Origin: ZC4RG29 sp036563875
Lineage (GTDB): Bacteria; Bacteroidota; Bacteroidia; Cytophagales; Cyclobacteriaceae
Assembly: GCA_036563875.1 (NCBI GenBank)
Contig: DATCLO010000204.1
Coordinates: 1 to 29,142 of the forward strand
Reading direction: 5' to 3'
Length of the DNA stretch: 29,142 nt
Position numbers and translations under genes: made by a program. Numbering within the stretch: the stretch's first letter is position 1; each line of letters opens with the position of its first letter. Below, one piece after another: positions 1 through 6,176 of this stretch. The notes under the pieces were generated by a model, which ran no database searches, was not told the origin of the DNA, and saw only the letters and a program-made list of their open reading frames with translations.

Positions 1-1
1 T

Positions 2-592
2 ATCAATGATTTGCTTAGCGTTATTTTCTATGGGCGGGGTGAGGACCGGGCAATCCTTGACGACACGCTCATCGCCATGATCGGAGGTCTTTTAATGTTC
101 ACCTTGCCAACTAATTTCCGCAAAGGCGAATTCCTCCTCACGTGGGAAGATATGAAGAAGCTCCCCTGGGGAATTCTCATTCTGTTTGGCGGCGGATTGT
201 GCCTCGCGAAAAGCCTGGAGGATTCTGGCCTGATTCAGTTGATTGGAGATGGCGTTACGTCCTGGGGGCAAATCGACCTGTGGGTTCTTACTCTGGTGCT
301 GGCAGGTATTGCGCTGTTCCTTACTGAATTGATGAGCAACGTAGCGCTGACGACCATCTTTGTTCCTGTCGTCTTCGGCATCGCGGATGGACTTGGATAC
401 GATCCGACTGTGCTGGCGGTGCCTGTTACGCTGGCGACAAGTTGTGCCTTTTGTCTTCCCATCTCTACACCGCCCAACGCCATTTTGTTTGCGAGCGGCC
501 ACATCCGGTTAGTTGATATGTTAAGCGCAGGTATCGTACTAAATATCGTCTCACTGATCGGGATCGTGTTTTTATCGCTATGGTTGGTGTAA
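2..592 (+). CDS. SLC13/DASS-family anion:sodium symporter, C-terminal part (5' end outside window)
   Basis: The reading frame is open to the left edge, so this is the last ~196 residues of a protein usually about 450-600 residues long. At least five hydrophobic membrane segments are visible. Two signatures of the divalent-anion:sodium symporter family are present: TELMSNVALTT, corresponding to the second sodium/substrate (SNT) hairpin, and LPISTPPNAILFASG near the end. The family imports dicarboxylates, sulfate or similar anions across the inner membrane with sodium. The usual SNT triplet reads SNV here. The gene converges on fmt and ends directly before an inverted repeat that probably terminates both. 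Substrate cannot be told from this fragment. Confidence 0.85.
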   Translation: MNDLLSVIFYGRGEDRAILDDTLIAMIGGLLMFTLPTNFRKGEFLLTWEDMKKLPWGILILFGGGLCLAKSLEDSGLIQLIGDGVTSWGQIDLWVLTLVLAGIALFLTELMSNVALTTIFVPVVFGIADGLGYDPTVLAVPVTLATSCAFCLPISTPPNAILFASGHIRLVDMLSAGIVLNIVSLIGIVFLSLWLV

Positions 593-636
593 CTATGTGG
601 TTCAAAAAAAAATTCTTGAACCACATAGGGCACATA
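593..636. repeat. Inverted repeat with CACATAG units; likely bidirectional terminator
   Basis: CTATGTGGTTCAA at 593-605 is the exact reverse complement of TTGAACCACATAG at 616-628, giving a perfect 13-bp stem with an A-rich 10-base loop. It is followed by further CACATAG-like units to about 636. It begins one base after the transporter stop codon and ends just before the fmt stop codon on the other strand, the expected place for a terminator serving two convergent genes. The same element recurs at 28801-28861, so it is a dispersed repeat rather than a unique hairpin. Confidence 0.8.
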
Positions 637-638
637 GG

Positions 639-1559
639 TCACAGCCTATTTCCCAGGAAATAAGCCTGCGTCGTCATCGCTCGCTTGCCCTCGGCTTGCA
701 ATTCAAGAATATTTACCCAGCCATCAGCCGTACGCACATGGAGGAAGGATTTGTTATCGGTGTCCCACTCACCGGGTTTGTGATTGTTGCTATCGCGTTC
801 CGTTGCGGTTGCTTTGAGGATTTTGAAATGTCGGCCATTGAATGTCGTCCATGCTGCGGGGTAAGGACTAAGACCGCGAACAAAATTCACGATGTCACTG
901 CTCTTGCTGTTCCAGTTGATGGCACAGGTTTCTTTGTGGATTCGCGGTGCAATTTTCAGATCGGATACCATGGGCTGGGGCTGAACAGGATAATTTCCTG
1001 ATGCGATGGCGCGTACGGTTTTAAGCACGAGCTCCGCGCCTGCGGTCATGAGTTTGTCGTGAAGCGTGCCCGCGTTGTCATCTGCGCTGATGGGTATTCT
1101 TTCCTGGAAGATGATGTTTCCTGTGTCGATTTCGTGGCGAATAAAGAAGGTCGTCACGCCGGTCTCCGTCTCGCCGTTGATGATGGCCCAGTTGATGGGA
1201 GCCGCGCCGCGGTATTGGGGCAGGAGTGAAGCGTGGAGGTTGATAGTTCCGTATTTAGGCATCGACCACACCGCCTCCGGAAGCATCCGAAAGGCGACGA
1301 CCACCTGGAGGTTGGCGTTGAAGAATTTGAGTTCTCTGAGAAAGTCGGGCGACTTCAGGTTTATAGGTTGAAGTACCGGAAGGTTGTACTCCAATGCGCA
1401 TTTCTTTACCGCTGAAAATGCAACCTTCCTTCCGCGCCCTTGCGGTTTGTCTGGCGCCGTCACGACAGCTACGACGTTGAAGTTATTTTCGACGAGAATC
1501 TTCAGACTTGGCACGGCAAACTCCGGCGTGCCCATGAAAATGATTCGTAAATCTGGCAT
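639..1559 (-). CDS. fmt: Methionyl-tRNA formyltransferase
   Basis: Formylates initiator Met-tRNA using 10-formyltetrahydrofolate in the cytoplasm. The 306-residue length is close to the family norm (about 310). The N-terminal Rossmann-like domain opens with IIFMGTPEFAVPSL. The formyltransferase active site is seen as INLHASLLPQYRGAAPINWA, giving Asn107 and His109, and EIDTGN with Asp145, the catalytic triad of this fold. The C-terminal OB-like tRNA-binding domain ends in a typical Phe-Leu-Gly segment. The gene stands alone here: its usual partner def is not in the window. It converges on the transporter to its left; its upstream region holds an 18-nt palindrome. Confidence 0.96.
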   Translation of the reverse strand: MPDLRIIFMGTPEFAVPSLKILVENNFNVVAVVTAPDKPQGRGRKVAFSAVKKCALEYNLPVLQPINLKSPDFLRELKFFNANLQVVVAFRMLPEAVWSMPKYGTINLHASLLPQYRGAAPINWAIINGETETGVTTFFIRHEIDTGNIIFQERIPISADDNAGTLHDKLMTAGAELVLKTVRAIASGNYPVQPQPMVSDLKIAPRIHKETCAINWNSKSSDIVNFVRGLSPYPAAWTTFNGRHFKILKATATERDSNNHKPGEWDTDNKSFLHVRTADGWVNILELQAEGKRAMTTQAYFLGNRL

Positions 1560-1928
1560 AGTTCCGCTTAGGGAGGGTGCAAGTAACGCGAATAGCGACT
1601 AAAATTTAATACCTCGTATTTTGATATATCAAAATTCTTTCATCGATCACCTGTTGGGATTCTTCGGAGACGCCCTGGTAGGCCGTCTCTACCATACCCG
1701 CGATCACCGATCACTTAATTACCGCGCACCCCCCTAATCCCCTAAAGGGGCCCGGCGCGCACGAACCCATCGATTACAAATTATCGGTCTCCTGTCGAAG
1801 GACCGATGAATTCAACCTAGTAATCGTTTGGATTTACAGAGACGCCCAGTCTCTACAAGGGTGATCCCACCTACACCGCCTACCGATTCCCCTTAGTCCC
1901 CGACTATTAACCACCCACTTCTCGCTAC
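1560..1928. other. Gene-free intergenic region rich in short hairpins
   Basis: No credible gene is seen in these ~370 bases between fmt and nth. The stretch contains an 18-nt perfect palindrome ATTTTGATATATCAAAAT (1618-1635), GAGACG/CGTCTC arms (1667-1672 with 1684-1689), ATCGGTC/GACCGAT arms (1783-1789 with 1801-1807) and AGAGAC/GTCTCT arms (1838-1843 with 1849-1854). Two of the hairpins share the string GAGACGCCC, so they look like decayed copies of one element. The fmt promoter must lie at the left side of the region. Confidence 0.7.
1618..1635. promoter_or_regulatory. 18-nt perfect AT-rich palindrome upstream of fmt
   Basis: ATTTTGATATATCAAAAT is self-complementary without a spacer and lies 59-76 bases upstream of the fmt start codon. 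An uninterrupted palindrome of this size is compatible with a dimeric regulator site, but no known operator is recognised and no regulator gene is adjacent. It could also be a chance AT-rich palindrome. Confidence 0.35.
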
Positions 1929-2591
1929 TTACTTCTTACTTCTTGCAACTCCCTCCTTCCCCCTAAGTTCTCTTCTCATATACTTCGAACAAACCGGACA
2001 TTTCTTCCAATCGTGGTTTCGTGCCGGACAATACTTCCGGCCGAAGTAAATCATCTGAAGGTGAAGGGTCTTCCATTTCTCTTCCGGAATCAGCCGTTTG
2101 AGGTCGCGTTCAGTTTGGGCAACGCTCTTGCCGTCGGAGAGTCCCCATCGATACGCAAGCCGATGTATGTGGGTGTCGACGGGAAAGGCGGGCTTTCCGA
2201 ACCATTGCGTCATCACCACCGAAGCTGTTTTGTGTCCTACAGCCGGTAATGCCTCCAGTTCTTCGAAGGTATCCGGAATATTGCCATCGTACTTTTCAAC
2301 GAGGATTTTCGACAGGCCATAAATGCCTTTTGATTTCATGGGAGACAGTCCGCATGGTTTGATGATCTCCCGTATTTCATCCACAGACAGTTTGATCATG
2401 TCGTATGGATTGTCCGCGCGCTTGAATAGAATGGGCGTTGTCTTGTTCACGCGCTCATCGGTGCACTGCGCCGATAGCAATACCGCGATCAGCAACGTAT
2501 AGCCATCCTTGTGATCCAGTGGAATCGGTGGATCCGGGATCAGCTTTTCCAGTATTCGGATGATGTCGTTGACTTTTTCTTTTTTGGTCAT
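1929..2591 (-). CDS. nth: Endonuclease III (DNA glycosylase/AP lyase)
   Basis: Base-excision repair enzyme that removes oxidised pyrimidines and cleaves the abasic site. The 220-residue length fits the family. The helix-hairpin-helix reads LEALPAVGHKTASVV with catalytic Lys121, and the catalytic Asp139 lies in FPVDTHIHRLA. The C-terminal region normally carries four cysteines (C-x6-C-x2-C-x5-C) that hold a 4Fe-4S cluster. Here only Cys188, Cys198 and Cys201 are visible, with spacing x9 and x2, and no fourth cysteine follows; the tail is basic instead. The glycosylase assignment is firm; the cluster state is open. Confidence 0.93.
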   Translation of the reverse strand: MTKKEKVNDIIRILEKLIPDPPIPLDHKDGYTLLIAVLLSAQCTDERVNKTTPILFKRADNPYDMIKLSVDEIREIIKPCGLSPMKSKGIYGLSKILVEKYDGNIPDTFEELEALPAVGHKTASVVMTQWFGKPAFPVDTHIHRLAYRWGLSDGKSVAQTERDLKRLIPEEKWKTLHLQMIYFGRKYCPARNHDWKKCPVCSKYMRRELRGKEGVARSKK

Positions 2592-2662
2592 GTCATTTAG
2601 CTACCCCTAACCTCTTTCACAGCGGTTACCCTCATTACTCCCAACTTCTGAGTCGCAAACAT

Positions 2663-2728
2663 TCGTCCCTACGGGACGAGTTTCATAGCTACGTCCTTTC
2701 TACAAACATCTCGTGCCTAACGGGACGA
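2663..2728. repeat. Two copies of a CGTCCC/GGGACG hairpin repeat, 48 bp apart
   Basis: TCGTCCCTACGGGACGA at 2663-2679 is a perfect 7-bp stem with a 3-base loop. A second, imperfect copy, TCGTGCCTAACGGGACGA, lies at 2711-2728. Both are preceded by AAACAT, so a longer unit is repeated. They sit between the minus-strand stop of the namZ-like gene and the upstream side of nth. They may act as transcript terminators or be members of a dispersed palindromic repeat family. Confidence 0.6.
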
Positions 2729-2767
2729 TAAGTGCCAACTGCATGGCGGCGTACTACTGCCCATTGC

Positions 2768-3940
2768 TTACTGATACAACAGGTACTTCTCACGCATCTC
2801 CAAATACCTTTCCAGCCCTTCCTTCCAGCTCTCCCGAATCTCTGCTTCCGCAAGGCCCTGTTCAATCTGCTTACGAAGCTGATCCGTTCCCGCCAGGGTA
2901 TCAAAATACCTCGTGAAAAAATTCTTCTTATCCGGATATGCTTTGTACATATCAATAACATATTGAAGGTTCAGACGCCGCTCAACCGGTACGTTACGGA
3001 GATCCAATCCATAGCAAACCTGGTTTTCGAATGGCGGATTCTTCATCATCCCTTCGATGCTCACGGGTGTGAAGTGATACTCCATGTCGACGAGCAAAGG
3101 ATTTCCAATCACCTGAAATGGCGTCTGTGTGCCGCGGCCCACGCTGATGACGGTGCCTTCAAAGAAACACAATGATGGATAAAGCCGGATTGCCTGATCG
3201 TTAGGCAGGTTGGGGGAAGGACGAACCGGACAGGAATAAAATTCATCGCGCGACCATCCTTTGACAGGGACCACTTCCAGGTCAACCTGACGTCCACCAG
3301 CAAGCCATCCTTCACCGTTGATCATTTTGGCCAATTCTGCCACCGTTAGTCCATGCACGACGGGAATTGGATGCATGCCTACAAACGATCGAAACGCCGT
3401 GTCGAGCACCGGACCATCGACGTATCCGTTGGGATTTGGCCTGTCTAGTACCAGAACCTTCTTACCATTTTCTGCGCACGCTTCCATAACGTAGTGCAAC
3501 GTGCTGATGTACGTATAGAAACGTGTGCCTACATCCTGGATGTCAAATACAGCTACATCGACATCTGCCAGCTGCTCAGGCGTCGGCTTGCGGTTGCTTC
3601 CATAGAGCGAAACCACAGGCAATCCCAGCTTGCGATCGACACCGTCTTCAATGTGTTCTCCCGGATCCGCAGTTCCGCGGAATCCATGCTCAGGCGCAAA
3701 GATCTTCACGAGGTTGACGCCCAGTGCCTTCAGCGTGTCAGCCAGGTGGAGGTCGCCAACCATCGAGGTGTGATTCACAACAAGAGCCACGCGTTTCCCG
3801 TCAAGCAACGGCAGATACTGATCGAATTGCATAGCGCCGACCTCCAGCCTTGGCGGCTCTTCCGGCGTGGTTACCGGACGCCGATCTGCGCAGTGAACGA
3901 ACGAAGTAAGACAAAGTGCAATCAGAATAAGCCGGGTCAT
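2768..3940 (-). CDS. namZ: DUF1343 / NamZ-like exo-beta-N-acetylmuramidase (GH171)
   Basis: The family releases N-acetylmuramic acid from the non-reducing ends of peptidoglycan fragments outside the cytoplasm. Hallmark motifs of DUF1343 appear in order: GKRVALVVNHTS, FAPEHGFRG (EHGFRG at about residues 84-89), SLYGSNRKPTPEQL, VFDIQDVGTRFYTYI and LDRPNPNG. I chose the Met at 3940 because MTRLILIALCLTSFVHCA then forms an N-terminal signal sequence; the frame extends to 3994 but would put a hydrophilic stretch ahead of it. The Cys at position 17 is not in a good lipobox, so lipoprotein status is unsure. No other MurNAc-recycling gene is nearby. The gene is divergent from the permease to its right. 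Confidence 0.85.
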   Translation of the reverse strand: MTRLILIALCLTSFVHCADRRPVTTPEEPPRLEVGAMQFDQYLPLLDGKRVALVVNHTSMVGDLHLADTLKALGVNLVKIFAPEHGFRGTADPGEHIEDGVDRKLGLPVVSLYGSNRKPTPEQLADVDVAVFDIQDVGTRFYTYISTLHYVMEACAENGKKVLVLDRPNPNGYVDGPVLDTAFRSFVGMHPIPVVHGLTVAELAKMINGEGWLAGGRQVDLEVVPVKGWSRDEFYSCPVRPSPNLPNDQAIRLYPSLCFFEGTVISVGRGTQTPFQVIGNPLLVDMEYHFTPVSIEGMMKNPPFENQVCYGLDLRNVPVERRLNLQYVIDMYKAYPDKKNFFTRYFDTLAGTDQLRKQIEQGLAEAEIRESWKEGLERYLEMREKYLLYQ

Positions 3941-3975
3941 TAATGAACGTTTGTGGTTAGGGATAACAGGATGTG

Positions 3976-4005
3976 TTGGTCGTTCAGTTTCCAAATCCTA
4001 TTTTG
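3976..4005 (+). promoter_or_regulatory. Possible Bacteroidota-type promoter for the permease gene
   Basis: TTG at 3976-3978 is followed after 20 bases by TATTTTG at 3999-4005, one base short of the TAnnTTTG -7 consensus. It would start transcription about 20-25 bases before the TTG start codon at 4034. The 93-base region between the divergent genes must also hold the namZ promoter, for which I see only a weak candidate. Confidence 0.35.
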
Positions 4006-4033
4006 CATAGTCCGACGGAAAGATAACAATTAA

Positions 4034-5254
4034 TTGAACCTATCGTATTTCATTGCGCGGAGAATAAGCCGTGAACAACGACGCGGCTTTTCATCGGCCA
4101 TTCACAAGATCGCTGTGTTCAGCATCGGCATTGGCCTTGCCGCACTTATCGTGTCTTTCCTCATCCTGAAAGGATTTCAGGAGACCGTTCAGAACAAGAT
4201 CTACGGTTTCAGCGGCCATCTTCTTGTCACGCGCTTCACGACCAACAACTCTCCCGAAGGCGCGCCTATGGATTACAACATCCCGTTGTTCACGAGGCCT
4301 GATGAGTTTCCTTATGTGCGCCATGTGCAGGAGTTCGCTGTCAAGGCAGGACTGATCAAAACTAAAGAAGAAGTGCTCGGTGTATTGTTGAAGGGTGTGG
4401 GTAAACGTTTCGATCAGAAACTGTTTCAGGAAAACATCGTGGAAGGGTCGTTCATCAACCTCCCGGACTCCGGCTACGCCAATGAAATCGTCATCAGCAA
4501 GGTCATTTCAGACAAACTCAACGCACACGTAGGTGACGACCTCATAGTCCACTTCTTCCAGGATCCACCCCGCTTTCGGCGACTGAAAGTAACGGGCATC
4601 TATGAAACGAACCTGTCGGAGTACTTCGATGCGCATCATATTATCGGCGACATCCGACTTATTCAGCGATTGAACAATTGGGCGGACAGCATCTGCGGGG
4701 GACTTGAAGTCTTTGCTTGGGATGTTCAGCAGATTGATCCTGCTGGTTATGCCATTGCCGAACGCCTCGACTACGACCTAAACATTGAACGCGTCCGGGA
4801 TCGCTTCATCCAGGTGTTTGAGTGGCTCGACCTGGTTAGTCGACAGGTAAACATCCTCCTCGTTATCATCCTCACCGTGGTGTGTGTGAACATGATCTCC
4901 ATTATCCTGATCCTCGTGATGGAACGCACTCAAATGATCGGATTATTGAAAGCCGTGGGCGCTTCCGATCGATTCATACGCTCCGTCTTTGTGTACGGTG
5001 GAATCAACCTGCTTCTAAAAGGACTGTTCATTGGTAACCTCGTTGGTCTCGGATTGTGTTTCATCCAGGACCGCTTCCGCATCATCACCCTCAACGCAGC
5101 CGATTACTACATGAGCGAAGTGCCCATCTCCTGGCACTGGGAGATTGTCCTCGTACTGAATGTCATCACCTTCATCGTCGTCGCGACGGTGTTGTTGCTT
5201 CCAACGATGATTATTTCCAGGATTAATCCGATTAAGGCGATACGTTTTGATTGA
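4034..5254 (+). CDS. LolC/LolE-like ABC transporter permease (MacB-PCD plus FtsX domain)
   Basis: Inner-membrane subunit of an ABC complex of the lipoprotein-release/cell-division type; 406 residues matches LolC/E. Topology is the classical one: one membrane helix near residues 28-48, a large periplasmic domain, then three helices at about 275-300, 320-345 and 370-395 forming the FtsX domain. The coupling segment reads ERTQMIGLLKAVGAS and the C-terminus RINPIKAIRFD. The start codon is TTG; it gives the usual MNLSYFIARRI opening and no in-frame ATG lies close by. No ATPase gene is adjacent, so the partner is encoded elsewhere. Substrate is inferred only from the family. Confidence 0.85.
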   Translation: MNLSYFIARRISREQRRGFSSAIHKIAVFSIGIGLAALIVSFLILKGFQETVQNKIYGFSGHLLVTRFTTNNSPEGAPMDYNIPLFTRPDEFPYVRHVQEFAVKAGLIKTKEEVLGVLLKGVGKRFDQKLFQENIVEGSFINLPDSGYANEIVISKVISDKLNAHVGDDLIVHFFQDPPRFRRLKVTGIYETNLSEYFDAHHIIGDIRLIQRLNNWADSICGGLEVFAWDVQQIDPAGYAIAERLDYDLNIERVRDRFIQVFEWLDLVSRQVNILLVIILTVVCVNMISIILILVMERTQMIGLLKAVGASDRFIRSVFVYGGINLLLKGLFIGNLVGLGLCFIQDRFRIITLNAADYYMSEVPISWHWEIVLVLNVITFIVVATVLLLPTMIISRINPIKAIRFD

Positions 5255-5283
5255 CCGGCCGGCGCCATCCCACTGCCCACTAC

Positions 5284-6036
5284 CTACTCCACAGCAGGGA
5301 TATACTTCTTAAACCAGCTCTTAATCGTCATCTGCAGCACACCGAAAAACGCTTCCTTGAAAATTCCCGCAGACATTTTTGATACGCCGCGGACGCGTTC
5401 GGTGAAGATGATAGGAACCTCGCAGAGACGGAAGCCATATTTCCAGGCGAGGAATTTCATTTCGATCTGAAAGGCGTAACCTACGAAGCGGACACGGTCG
5501 AGGGGAATGGTTTGTAAGACCTCCTTGCGATAGCAAACAAATCCCGCTGTCGTATCCCGTATCGGCATGCCGGTAATAAGCCTTACGTACGTACTCGCGA
5601 AATACGATAGCAGCACCCTGCCGATGGGCCAGTTAACCACGTTAACCCCTGTTGCATAACGCGATCCTATTGCAACATCATACCCGAACTCCGAGCATTG
5701 GAGATACAGCGCCGGAAGGTCTTTTGGATCGTGAGAAAAATCCGCGTCCATCTCAAGGATGTATTCATATCCTCGCTCGATGGCATACTGGAACCCGGTC
5801 AGGTAAGCGGTGCCGAGTCCCATTTTTCCCTTCCGTTCGATGAGGTGCAGGCGTGTTTGGGTTGGAGTGTTGTAGTCCGCCTGCATTTTTTTCACCAACT
5901 CTCCCGTGCCGTCCGGTGAGCCGTCGTCAATAACGAGGATGTCAAAATCTTTGGGTTGGGCAAATACGGCGTCAACGATAGCTACGATATTGTCACGCTC
6001 GTTGAACGTAGGGATTATGACGATCGCGTTGCTCAT
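5284..6036 (-). CDS. Polyprenol-phosphate mannosyltransferase-like GT2 glycosyltransferase
   Basis: Transfers a sugar, typically mannose from GDP-mannose, onto a polyprenyl phosphate at the cytoplasmic membrane face; close in organisation to DPM1. The GT-A fold opens with VIIPTFNERDNI, followed by VIDDGSPDGTG (residues 37-44 bind the nucleotide), RKGKMGLGTAY, and the metal-binding EMDADFSHDP (Asp97-x-Asp99). The 250 residues end without the transmembrane tail found in some relatives. It converges with the permease, only 29 bases separating the stop codons. A good promoter lies just upstream. Sugar and lipid acceptor are inferred from the family. Confidence 0.88.
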   Translation of the reverse strand: MSNAIVIIPTFNERDNIVAIVDAVFAQPKDFDILVIDDGSPDGTGELVKKMQADYNTPTQTRLHLIERKGKMGLGTAYLTGFQYAIERGYEYILEMDADFSHDPKDLPALYLQCSEFGYDVAIGSRYATGVNVVNWPIGRVLLSYFASTYVRLITGMPIRDTTAGFVCYRKEVLQTIPLDRVRFVGYAFQIEMKFLAWKYGFRLCEVPIIFTERVRGVSKMSAGIFKEAFFGVLQMTIKSWFKKYIPAVE

Positions 6037-6053
6037 AGGGCCGGGGCGGATGA

Positions 6054-6083
6054 CAAATCTATAAAATGTCCCGATTTTAGCAA
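6054..6083 (-). promoter_or_regulatory. Bacteroidota-type promoter of the GT2 gene
   Basis: On the minus strand TTG (6083-6081) is followed after exactly 19 bases by TAGATTTG (6061-6054), a full match to the -33/-7 consensus of the Bacteroidota primary sigma factor. The start codon lies 17 bases further, implying a leader of about 10 nucleotides. It is the best promoter match I found in the window. Confidence 0.6.
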
Positions 6084-6131
6084 TCGATTACGGTGCCCTC
6101 CAAAGTGGATTTCAGAGCGTACCAATCCTGT

Positions 6132-6149
6132 GGTGTGTTGTTACACACC
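6132..6149 (-). terminator. Hairpin downstream of the EF-G-like gene
   Basis: GGTGTGT at 6132-6138 pairs perfectly with ACACACC at 6143-6149 around a four-base loop, 28 bases past the stop codon of the EF-G-like gene and ahead of the GT2 promoter. There is no T-run after the stem on the minus strand, so it is not a classical intrinsic terminator. Confidence 0.35.
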
Positions 6150-6176
6150 TCGCTCTTTGAGTCAGAAAACAATTTC

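Noticed and set aside
5255..5283. Terminator between the convergent permease and GT2 genes
   Set aside because: Only a short CCGGCCGG palindrome is present, with no stem-loop plus T-run.
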